Of a DNA stretch of 8,875 bases, positions 1 to 6,600 are shown piece after piece. Location of the stretch: contig CBDUQG010000046.1 in NCBI GenBank assembly GCA_965369305.1, forward strand, positions 1 through 8,875. Direction: 5' to 3'. Below the pieces are notes generated by a model. It did not search any database and was not told where the DNA came from. It saw only the letters and a list, made by a program, of their open reading frames with translations. Source of the stretch: JAFGTE01 sp965369305. GTDB taxonomy: Bacteria; Patescibacteriota; Gracilibacteria; UM-FILTER-43-11. Each line of letters opens with the position of its first letter. Position 1 is the first letter of the stretch. The translations under genes and the position numbers were made by a program.

Positions 1-1
1 A

Positions 2-121
2 CTGCCGGTAACCATTGTGGTGATTGGCTTGCTGATTGCGCCGCCACTCATTGCGCTGGCAGCTGTGGCAGCCATGGTGGGTGTGTTTGAAGTTGAAATT
101 GTCCGCCGAAGCCGCAAATAA
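2..121 (+). CDS. C-terminal fragment of a membrane protein (cut by left edge)
   Basis: The frame from base 2 is open for 39 codons and stops with TAA at 119-121. The visible part starts with a long hydrophobic stretch (VVIGLLIAPPLIALAAVAAM), which would span the membrane once. It ends in a short basic tail, VRRSRK, so the C-terminus probably faces the cytoplasm. The stop overlaps the next gene's start as TAATG, which is the usual sign of translational coupling, and this supports the frame as real coding sequence. No family can be named from 39 residues. The 5' end lies outside the window. Confidence 0.6.
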   Translation: MPVTIVVIGLLIAPPLIALAAVAAMVGVFEVEIVRRSRK

Positions 122-744
122 TGATAAAGACTCTACTTCTCCTTCAAATAAACGACTATCATGTGGCCACCTTTTTTTGGAATATCTTTCTGGCCCTCAT
201 CTCCTGCTTCATTGCCTATCGGCTGAGCACGACTTATTACCTGAAAAAATGGTCCAATATCAGCAAGTTAAATAAAGTTCTTTTTCTGCTGACTTTTCTG
301 ATCTGGTTTTTCTTCTTTCCGAATACAGCCTACCTTTTTACAGACGTGCGGCATCTGGCTGATTACTGTGATGATCTTGGGCGACTCAGGGTCTGCGCCG
401 AGCAGGCTTGGGTGGTGCCGATCTTTTTTACCTACGGACTCGTGGGTGTCCCCACCTTTTATTATGCACTTCGGAAAATGACCCAAGTTGTCAGAAAGCT
501 CTTCGGAAAATGGACTGGAAGACTTTTCCCCTTGCTCATGATTCCCGTGACTGCTCTGGGACTTTTACTGGGGCTAGTGGCCCGATTTAACAGCTGGGAG
601 GTGGTTTCAAAGCCTTGGAGCATCGTGCGGACAGCCTTCGCCTACCTGCAGGATAAAACCATGCTCCTGAACTTGCTGAGTTACACAGTGATGTTATACC
701 TGATTTATTACGTGACCGACTTTTTCTGGAAATGGCGCAAATGA
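121..744 (+). CDS. DUF1361 family integral membrane protein
   Basis: This is a 207-residue, very hydrophobic protein with about five membrane segments, at roughly residues 16-35, 50-66, 98-118, 135-153 and 182-200. Two stretches match my recollection of the DUF1361 family: FFPNTAYLFTDVRHL (65-79), resembling the family's FLPNAPYxxTDxxHL, and GLVARFNSWEV (151-161), resembling GxxLGRFxRWNSWDV. The family's function is unknown; the conserved polar residues sit near membrane boundaries. The ATG overlaps the upstream stop (TAATG) and there is no strong Shine-Dalgarno, so coupled translation is likely. The 3' end overlaps the acylphosphatase start, which puts both in one operon. Length is normal for the family. 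Family assignment is fairly sure; the role is not known. Confidence 0.85.
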   Translation: MIKTLLLLQINDYHVATFFWNIFLALISCFIAYRLSTTYYLKKWSNISKLNKVLFLLTFLIWFFFFPNTAYLFTDVRHLADYCDDLGRLRVCAEQAWVVPIFFTYGLVGVPTFYYALRKMTQVVRKLFGKWTGRLFPLLMIPVTALGLLLGLVARFNSWEVVSKPWSIVRTAFAYLQDKTMLLNLLSYTVMLYLIYYVTDFFWKWRK

Positions 745-1016
745 TGAGAGCTCACATCACCGTTCATGGAAAGGTGCAGGGCGTTTTTTACCGTGCGCAT
801 GCGGTTGAAAAAGCTGAGCGACTTGGTGACATCAGCGGATGGGTGGCAAACCAAGGAGACGGAACCGTCGCCATTGAAGCAGAAGGTCCCGATAATAAGC
901 TGAAGGATTTTATTGATTGGTGTCACAGTGGCCCCTCAACCTGTGAAGTGAGCAAGGTAGATGTACAGTGGGTCGATTATAGCGGAGAATTTGACGGATT
1001 CGATATCCGCTACTAG
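741..1016 (+). CDS. acyP: Acylphosphatase
   Basis: Acylphosphatase (EC 3.6.1.7) is a small cytoplasmic enzyme that hydrolyses carboxyl-phosphate bonds, for example in acetyl phosphate or 1,3-bisphosphoglycerate. The signature HGKVQGVFYR carries the phosphate-binding loop and catalytic arginine (R18 from this start). GWVANQGDGTV carries the catalytic asparagine (N37). The C-terminal FDGFDIRY is the usual last strand. FYR replaces the commoner GFR, which is a tolerated variation. Three in-frame ATGs occur at 732, 741 and 744. I chose 741 because GGA at 728-730 is 10 bases upstream of it and because it forms an ATGA overlap with the DUF1361 stop. It gives 91 residues, typical of the family. A start at 732 would add three residues. 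The gene closes the operon and is followed by a hairpin terminator. Confidence 0.93.
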   Translation: MMRAHITVHGKVQGVFYRAHAVEKAERLGDISGWVANQGDGTVAIEAEGPDNKLKDFIDWCHSGPSTCEVSKVDVQWVDYSGEFDGFDIRY

Positions 1017-1043
1017 AACTAATTGTTTTGTGTATTTTAAAAG

Positions 1044-1073
1044 AATGTGAGCAGGGCATGCCCTGCTCACATT
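1044..1073. terminator. Perfect 30-bp palindrome, probable bidirectional terminator
   Basis: Bases 1044-1073 are their own exact reverse complement. In RNA they can form a 13-bp stem closed by a CATG loop, with a GC-rich upper half (GCAGGG/CCCTGC). Four T follow on the plus strand (1072-1075), and on the minus strand CTTTT follows the stem. The element lies between convergent genes, 28 bases after the acylphosphatase stop and 77 bases beyond the end of the ParB-like gene, so it can stop transcription from both sides. The T-tracts are short, so efficiency is uncertain. Confidence 0.75.
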
Positions 1074-1093
1074 TTCAATCTTCACTGTCGCCC

Positions 1094-1124
1094 GGCTTGC
1101 CACTAGTTATATCTAGGGCATGCC
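1094..1124. repeat. Imperfect inverted repeat with 6-bp centre
   Basis: The left arm GGCTTGCCACTAG (1094-1106) and right arm CTAGGGCATGCC (1113-1124) are inverted copies, with one mismatch and one extra A, around a TTATAT centre. No T-tract follows on either strand, so it does not read as a terminator. Arms of 11-13 bp around 6 bp resemble a tyrosine-recombinase core site in geometry only; the sequence does not match the dif consensus I know. The CCACTAG/CTAGGG halves recur in the inverted repeat at 2966-2998, at the other end of the regulator operon. A protein-binding site is the simplest reading. Confidence 0.5.
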
Positions 1125-1149
1125 AGCACCAACTGAAGGAAAGGTGAGA

Positions 1150-1944
1150 CTAGTCGTCTCCGGTCGTCGCAGCCACGAAACGTCGTTTCGCGTCTGCCTG
1201 AACACGCGTCTGCTTGCCGCGAAGATCTCCGAGCTGCTCGAAGATTTTCTCGACGCGAGCCACCGAAACCTGCCCGTCCAGGCACATCTCGGTCGCCACC
1301 TTGGCCAAGGCCTTGGTGCGACGGGTGAGGCCGTTGTAGAGAGAGCGGATACCCTTCATCTTGTCGTTCAGGGCATCCTTCTCTTTCTTACGCTTGCCGC
1401 GAATGGCGTTCTTGAGATCGGCGACATCGACGTCGAACTCCTCTGCCGCGGCGACAGCCGTAACCTCACCGCTCGAAACAGCAGTGAGCGCTTGATTGAG
1501 CGCCTTTTGTTTCATGCGTGCTTCGACATTCTCGATGAAGCGCCTGGCCATGCCCTTGGGCAAACCCAGCATATCGGGAATGCGTCGCTTGCCGACCCGA
1601 CGGGCCAACAGCAAACTGATCGTGTGCTCCATGTCCCGCTGTGTGGGAGGAAGTGCTCCCCCGGCGTTCAACTGATGGGCACGTGCGATGATCTGGGCCT
1701 CGGTGGTGAGATTCTCGACCACACACTCGATGTGCGTGAGACCATTGATCTCGTAGGCTTCGATGCGGTGGCGACCATCAATGACGATGAAATCCTTCTC
1801 GGTGATGTGAATGGGTGGCAGCTCGACGCCGTTCCCCATCAGGTTGGCCAGCTTCTCCGCGTGATCGCGGTTCAGTTCCGTTCGGACAAAAATGACCTGC
1901 TGAAGGTCTGCAATCGCCACATTTCGTGTTTTTGTTCGACTCAT
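1150..1944 (-). CDS. ParB/Srx-superfamily DNA-binding protein (orphan ParB-like)
   Basis: This 264-residue protein has the ParB-type N-terminal fold at about residues 5-90. Its clearest mark is VIDGRHRIEAY (54-64), the GxxR motif used for nucleotide binding or catalysis in ParB, Noc and related nucleases. QLNAGGALPPTQRDMEHTISLLL (from 91) matches the second ParB block, and RVGKRRIPDMLGLPKGMARR (116-135) is the KorB/ParB-like helix-turn-helix. The C-terminal part is helical and basic, with RGKRKKEKD at 182-190. AGGAG at 1955-1959 lies 10 bases before the ATG. It is the last gene of the operon and no ParA ATPase is in view, so plasmid-style partition is not shown. Transcriptional regulator, element maintenance factor or ParB-like nuclease all remain possible. 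GC content is well above that of the genes to the right. Confidence 0.85.
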   Translation of the reverse strand: MSRTKTRNVAIADLQQVIFVRTELNRDHAEKLANLMGNGVELPPIHITEKDFIVIDGRHRIEAYEINGLTHIECVVENLTTEAQIIARAHQLNAGGALPPTQRDMEHTISLLLARRVGKRRIPDMLGLPKGMARRFIENVEARMKQKALNQALTAVSSGEVTAVAAAEEFDVDVADLKNAIRGKRKKEKDALNDKMKGIRSLYNGLTRRTKALAKVATEMCLDGQVSVARVEKIFEQLGDLRGKQTRVQADAKRRFVAATTGDD

Positions 1945-1968
1945 TTGCTCAATTCTCCTGTTGCTTTT

Positions 1969-2001
1969 TTGCTTGTTGCTTGATTCTGGTTGCTTGTTGC
2001 T
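1969..2001. repeat. 12-bp direct repeat, two copies
   Basis: TTGCTTGTTGCT occurs exactly at 1969-1980 and again at 1990-2001, 21 bases apart start to start. A shorter TTGCT piece lies at 1961-1965. On the minus (coding) strand this is AGCAACAAGCAA twice, in the 60-base leader just before the Shine-Dalgarno of the ParB-like gene. It could be a protein or RNA-binding site, or simply slippage in a low-complexity leader. Confidence 0.55.
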
Positions 2002-2004
2002 GTT

Positions 2005-2247
2005 CTACTGGTTGTCATCCGGCGTCATATACCTTGCCTTACGTGCACGCCAACCAGCCCTCTTGTGGATCAACCCTGAGAGCACCACGTGGGTGCCAGC
2101 CTCAGGTCGTTCCTCTTCCTCCCAGACAGGTGCATCCAGAGAAAACGTAATGGAACCGCTGATTCCATTTGCTGTCGCAATTCCGTACCATCCATGATGG
2201 CCTTTTTTCACCTGTTGAACGACAGCAACGTACGCTCTTTGTGTCAT
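2005..2247 (-). CDS. Small basic protein, possible OB-fold/cold-shock-like
   Basis: This is an 80-residue protein beginning MTQRAYVAVVQQVKK and ending in TAG. A longer reading of the same frame starts at 2541, but that extension lies inside the preceding gene in another frame and reads as non-coding. The ATG at 2247 has a clean GGAG (2255-2258) 7 bases upstream and lies 4 bases after the regulator's stop. The layout GWYGIATANGISGSITFSLD, then EAGTHVVLSGLI, then RAGWRARKARYM resembles the strand order of small OB-fold or cold-shock proteins, including an EG-x-V-x-F-like strand and a basic final strand. That would suggest nucleic-acid binding, but no diagnostic RNP motif is present and the fold is inferred. 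The gene sits between two DNA-binding protein genes in the same operon. Confidence 0.75.
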   Translation of the reverse strand: MTQRAYVAVVQQVKKGHHGWYGIATANGISGSITFSLDAPVWEEEERPEAGTHVVLSGLIHKRAGWRARKARYMTPDDNQ

Positions 2248-2251
2248 AGCA

Positions 2252-2926
2252 CTACTCCGTTTGAAGTTTCTCCATGAAAGCCTGAATCTGCTCACAGAGA
2301 TCAGTGGGCAACTCACCGAGGCGGGTGCGAAGATCGTGAGCTTCATGTGGCGGAATTTCCGCCTGCAGCATGAAAAGCAATGCCTCCATGCAACCCAAAA
2401 GTCCGCGATGTTGCAAAGGTGCCCCGATCGAGGCCCCAAAGCCGTAGGGAGGATTTTTGTAAATCTCCTCCTTCTTGCTGTTGAGTGTAGCTCGATTTTT
2501 CTTGAGTAGCTCCCAGCCTCGTTCGGCACGACCATTGACAAGCTTGCCTTGGCCCTTCAACCTCTGCAAAAGCTGAGACTGATTCGGGTAGCCAATGCAG
2601 GCATTGACCTCGTCGATACCCACAACGCTGTAGCCGATGAGCTCCAGAAGTCCGAGAGGCAAGGTATCCAAGCCGCGAAGCTCGTTAACCTTGTAGCCTT
2701 GAACCTGCAGGAAGCAAATCAACTTGTGGAACACCTCCCCTTTGGGAAGGACACCGCGAGTGAACCATGAGGTCACTGTCGGCGTCCCCACGCCGCAGAA
2801 ATCTGCGAGTGGTCGTTTTGCCTTTTCGACGCCCTTGGCTCCTTTTGGGTACCGACGCTCGAACTGGCGCTTGAAGTGTTCGAAGCAAGCTTCTGCTGCG
2901 CCTCGATAAACAGTGTTTCGACTCAT
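2252..2926 (-). CDS. Helix-turn-helix DNA-binding regulator
   Basis: This is a 224-residue protein starting MSRNTVYRG. The segment from about residue 38 (RPLADFCGVGTPTVTSWF) continues with a P-x-G turn and a KLICFLQVQGY helix. This is the layout of a Cro/XRE-like helix-turn-helix, with recognition helix near TPTVTSWF (48-55). A second possible helical DNA-binding stretch spans VDEVN-like residues and YPNQSQLLQRLKG (113-125). The C-terminal half is helical, and its last 40 residues look like a multimerisation helix pair. I prefer the ATG at 2926 over an upstream TTG at 2962, because a purine-rich ribosome-binding tract lies directly before it and the TTG lies within that leader. It is the first gene of the operon, behind a good promoter and an inverted repeat, so autoregulation is likely. 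The exact family is not recognised. Confidence 0.8.
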   Translation of the reverse strand: MSRNTVYRGAAEACFEHFKRQFERRYPKGAKGVEKAKRPLADFCGVGTPTVTSWFTRGVLPKGEVFHKLICFLQVQGYKVNELRGLDTLPLGLLELIGYSVVGIDEVNACIGYPNQSQLLQRLKGQGKLVNGRAERGWELLKKNRATLNSKKEEIYKNPPYGFGASIGAPLQHRGLLGCMEALLFMLQAEIPPHEAHDLRTRLGELPTDLCEQIQAFMEKLQTE

Positions 2927-2930
2927 TTTT

Positions 2931-2947
2931 CCCTTTTCCTTTCCTTT
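2931..2947 (-). promoter_or_regulatory. Purine-rich ribosome-binding tract
   Basis: On the minus strand the leader reads AAAGGAAAGGAAAAGGG and ends four bases before the ATG at 2926. It offers several overlapping weak Shine-Dalgarno sequences, and this is the main reason for choosing this start over the TTG at 2962. Confidence 0.55.
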
Positions 2948-2965
2948 CGTGTGAATGATCAATAT

Positions 2966-2998
2966 TCCACTAGCTAGTGCCAGAGCACAGCTAGGGGA
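2966..2998. promoter_or_regulatory. Large imperfect inverted repeat, candidate operator
   Basis: The left arm TCCACTAGCTAGTGC (2966-2980) and right arm GCACAGCTAGGGGA (2985-2998) are inverted copies around CAGA, with one bulged A and one mismatch. The left arm contains a perfect 12-bp palindrome, CACTAGCTAGTG (2968-2979). On the minus strand the predicted transcription start falls at about 2997, so the repeat covers roughly +1 to +32. A protein bound there would block the regulator operon. The regulator encoded just downstream is the natural candidate ligand. It could also act as a 5' RNA hairpin. Confidence 0.55.
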
Positions 2999-3003
2999 TG
3001 ATT

Positions 3004-3032
3004 ATTATGACAGTTTTTCTTTTATTTGTAAA
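3004..3032 (-). promoter_or_regulatory. Sigma70-type promoter of the regulator operon
   Basis: On the minus strand, TTTACA (3027-3032) is followed after exactly 17 bases by CATAAT (3004-3009). Each box matches 5 of 6 consensus bases. Transcription would start near 2997 and run into the helix-turn-helix gene with a leader of about 70 bases. Confidence 0.65.
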
Positions 3033-3038
3033 GCTAAT

Positions 3039-3067
3039 TTGACTAATTCTAAAACCTAAACTATAGT
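3039..3067 (+). promoter_or_regulatory. Sigma70-type promoter of the 189-residue gene
   Basis: TTGACT (3039-3044) is followed after exactly 17 bases by TATAGT (3062-3067). Each box matches 5 of 6 consensus bases. The start would fall near 3074, leaving a leader of only about 14 bases before the ATG. Its -35 box lies 6 bases from the -35 box of the opposite promoter, so the two are back to back and may compete. Confidence 0.68.
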
Positions 3068-3087
3068 TACACACCAAAGTAAAAACT

Positions 3088-3657
3088 ATGAGTAAGCCAG
3101 GCCATATTTTCAAACTGGAAAAACCTTCCAAGGATCCGAATCGCAAACCGGTTGATGTTTCCATATTAAAGGAAGCTGTCAGCAGTAAAGCGCTCAGGCT
3201 ACTGCAACAATCTTTGCATATTCGAAGCAATAAACGGGTTAACCCTGTTGAACTGGATATCCAGGAGGTTGAAACCTATCCTGAGCTAGAAGGACGCTAC
3301 CAGAGCGCCTTCGAGCGAATTGAGCGCACACCAAATTCTCTTTTTATTGTGAAGTTTAGAGGCACTCACATGGTCAACGTGGTAGTTGACCCTGATGAGC
3401 AATCCGTCGTGTACCTGAAAAAGGTCAGCGCAATCCGTCACCCCTCAACTTCGGCTGGGTCACATATAAAACGCCTTCTTGGACCAGATGTTATGGCTTT
3501 TGACGGCTTTGACTTAGCTCATGAAGAGAGTCCAATTCGACTCGTAGATAAGCCAATGGACCAAGGTATTCTGGACATTGCTGTAACTAGCCGAAAGCAG
3601 ATGCAAGCTAGTGGAAGCCGCGCCCGCATAGGAAACGTCATCATTCCAAAGGGCTAG
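3088..3657 (+). CDS. Unrecognised 189-residue protein
   Basis: The product is soluble and basic at its N-terminus (MSKPGHIFKLEKPSKDPNRKP), with no signal peptide or membrane segment. A helical region (about residues 22-45) is followed by a mixed region with NSLFIVKFRGTHMVNVVVDP (83-102), which looks like paired beta strands, and a C-terminus ending in the strand-like RIGNVIIPKG. I recognise no family. The ATG is preceded by a good promoter but no clear Shine-Dalgarno; with a leader of about 14 bases it may be near-leaderless. Its stop overlaps that of the helicase gene by a shared CTAG, so the transcripts converge with no terminator between them. It is transcribed away from the regulator operon, which may control it through the shared intergenic region. 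AT-rich composition groups it with the helicase genes. Confidence 0.75.
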   Translation: MSKPGHIFKLEKPSKDPNRKPVDVSILKEAVSSKALRLLQQSLHIRSNKRVNPVELDIQEVETYPELEGRYQSAFERIERTPNSLFIVKFRGTHMVNVVVDPDEQSVVYLKKVSAIRHPSTSAGSHIKRLLGPDVMAFDGFDLAHEESPIRLVDKPMDQGILDIAVTSRKQMQASGSRARIGNVIIPKG

Positions 3658-6600
3658 TCGTTTAGCTCTTCGAAAAGCCGATGACTGACATCAGATTTGA
3701 ACTTTTGATTGCGAACGCTGAATAACCACTTTGCATCACCCTCAATTCCTGATATTCGAATCAGCAAAATGCCCGCTTCAGCGAGCGCCGCCTTTTGCTC
3801 TTCAGTTAGGTCGTCTAAAGAATTACCATTTTGACTGTAAACATCCACCAATTGCGTTCGAGCTGAATTAACAAGCCGCTGATATTCGATTTCATCAATT
3901 TTGGCTAGACGCTCCTGAGTGCTTGCCTTGTATGTAAGAGGAGTTTGATTGATGGCAAACTCGGTGTGATGACTGGACCATGCTTCAGTACGCACTTTAC
4001 TACGATTTCCCTTGTTCACATTAGCGATATGACGGCGCGTGAATCTTAGATTTGAAACCTTGATTTGCTTTTTTTTCGGCTTACCAATTTTTTTCATAGC
4101 TAGAACAAGGTTATGAAAAACTCTCCCCTCTTCATCATCTGTAGAAATTCCCTCACCGGTATATGAATCTAAAACCTCAAAACCAAAATTTTCCATCTCT
4201 GCGACAAAAGTCTCAAATTCTACTTCCGAACAAACGTTTGGCGGCAGAGTAATGAGGGCAACCCCTTGATTCACAAGGACACGATTTATTTCCTCCAACG
4301 CCGCACTTCTTTCGCTCGTTTTGGAGTTGCCTCTACCCTGGGCAAGACACTGCAAAGCAGAGGCACAGTTCACCAGACTAAAAGCAGCATCTTCAGCATC
4401 CAAACCTGTCATTCTACTCACTTTCTTTGTTGGCGTGTATGTTGAATTATTCTTGCGGCGCCTAAGCATCTCAACACCCTCATCCATTACAAATGGATTC
4501 ATATCAAAATTAACGATCATGGCTGACGGATTCATGAGTGCATAGGTATTTTCAAGTACGAGTGGACCGCAAGCCACATCTGCAAATCGCCCCTTCGGAA
4601 CCAGCCTTTGTCTGAACAGAGTATCTATCAATCCCGCCACAAAACGCCCATTATTGGCACTATGACTTCCTTCCCAGTTTCTAACATAACGCTCTGCATA
4701 ATCCTGCCCGTATGCATCCACAAAGAGGCTCATGCGCCCCTCCCCTCTGTTCTGCAGGTGCCTGTGGTACATATTCATGGTTTGGCGATCATTCATAGCC
4801 TTTCGACTAATCGCCGTCCCAATAACTAATTTTCCGTTCTGTATGCTCACATCTTCGTTTATACTCTCACCCTCCAGTACAGCCATATCTTCATCCGTAA
4901 GCGTTCCCCCGTGAAGAAGTCTTTGACAGAGATAATACTTGTGAGTAGAGTGCTCATCAATTCCCTGAAAAATAGTGTCCTGACAGCCAAGCACCCTTAT
5001 TTTTGCCTCATCATTTCCATCTCGTGCAAAGCGCTTCACAAACTGAGCCATGTCAGCCTTACGCATGGTTGGACCAAGTAAAATGGCCCTGTTGATTTCT
5101 GATAAATTTATCCCTTCTTTAATTGGGTCAAGCAGAGAAAACAAAACTACCTTCTGACCGCTTGGAGGGTAGCGGACATCATCTAAGATATCCGGACGCT
5201 TTTCGATAGGCACATCACCATGAATCATATGAAAATCAACCTTACCCTCACCAAAATGAGCCTCCAACCTTTCCTCCAGTTGCTCCATCAGACTCGGCAC
5301 ATGAGCCAATTCCATTTCCAGCTTTCGATCTAGGATTCCACGACGGAAATTATCTATCGCTATAACCACCGAATCGTTGTCTTCGAAGTCCTTAACAACA
5401 ATGTCGAAGATGGCATCCAGAGTAGCGTTCTCCGTTGCCATGGGCGACCCGAGGGCAGGGTTTAGTAGGGCTAGAGTCAGCTGATTGATCTTTTCCATTG
5501 TTTCCAGCTCATCATTTGCCAGAATGGAGTCGTAGTGCGCCTGTTGAGCCGGTGAAAGCTTCAAAGGCACTCTCTCCACGTAAGACTCCCATTCCCCTGG
5601 CAAGTCAAGTTTCAGGACAAAATCAAGTAAGAATGTACGCAAAAGTAGTGGATCGTTCTGACGCATCCAATACCTTAAGCTTTGCATCTTCCGGGTGCTA
5701 TATTCATCCTGATTAGCCCCCTCAGGCTTTGGGCCGGGAGGTGTGAATTCATCGGGTTTTTTGAGCCGCAGTTGAGGCAAAATATCGTCTGGGACATTTG
5801 GCACAGGATCCCCTGAAAGCAGCAACTTGTATTCGAGTCCTGGTATGTTTTCCGTGAACTTTCTAACCTCTTCTGTATAGAGACCTTGTTTGTTCTTTGC
5901 CCACTGGACCTCATCAACTGTCAAGAAATCGATTCCCGCTTTATATAATTGTTCGGTAATTTTTCCCTTTTCGCGCTCCTTTGAAGTCAGCATGCTGTAG
6001 GGCATAATAATAATCTCTGATTCCAGAGCTTCGGTAATTTCCTCCTGACACGCCTTTGCCGTGATAATACCTACCGTAGGAGCTTCACCATCTTTGTAGT
6101 GCTTTTCTACCTGGGTAGCTACTGTTTTAGGCATTCCCACGCCATTAGTACAAATAAATAGCATTTTCTTCGCTCCTACATGCTCCTTACACAGAAAGGC
6201 TGACGCTGTCTTTCCCATGCCCATAAAAAAGGCGAGTAACATTGTTTTCTCCTTCTCAATTTCTGACATGGCGATCCGCTGACGCAGTGACGGCACAGGA
6301 CAATTCTTATCTTTTCGATGGTCATACACCTCTTTCTTTATTCGATCTGAAACGGGCAGTTTAAGGGCCGTTTCAAAATACTCAATGATTTCTTTAATTA
6401 GGCTTAAATGGGCCTCCTGAGAAGGATCAAGTGTTTCGGTTAAGTGCCTCCCTACCTCATTAAGTCTTTCCTTATGCTCTTCAGGACTTAAAGCTTCGCC
6501 TGCACTCTCAGTAAGCATTTGGTAGACATAGTTCCTCAGGCTAATAAAAACGACTTTCCGCAATGCCGGACGCTCTAGTGAAACAGCTGGCAAATCCGCT

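Noticed and set aside
36..275. Open frame of 79 codons on the plus strand
   Set aside because: It overlaps the membrane-protein tail and the DUF1361 gene in another frame and has an implausible tryptophan- and histidine-rich composition.
1094..1124. Reading this inverted repeat as a XerC/XerD dif site
   Set aside because: The arm and centre lengths fit, but the arms do not match the dif consensus I know, and no recombinase gene is in the window.
1146..1160. Short inverted repeat GAGAC-TAGTC-GTCTC over the ParB-like stop codon
   Set aside because: Five-base arms with no T-tract are within chance expectation.
1120..1983. Open frame of 287 codons on the plus strand
   Set aside because: It is antisense to the ParB-like gene, which has a recognisable family motif and a ribosome-binding site. 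The plus-strand product has no recognisable domain, and long antisense frames are common in GC-rich genes.
2248..2541. Upstream extension of the 80-residue protein to 178 residues
   Set aside because: The extension overlaps the regulator gene in another frame, reads as an arginine- and cysteine-rich shadow, and would ignore the clean GGAG and ATG at 2247.
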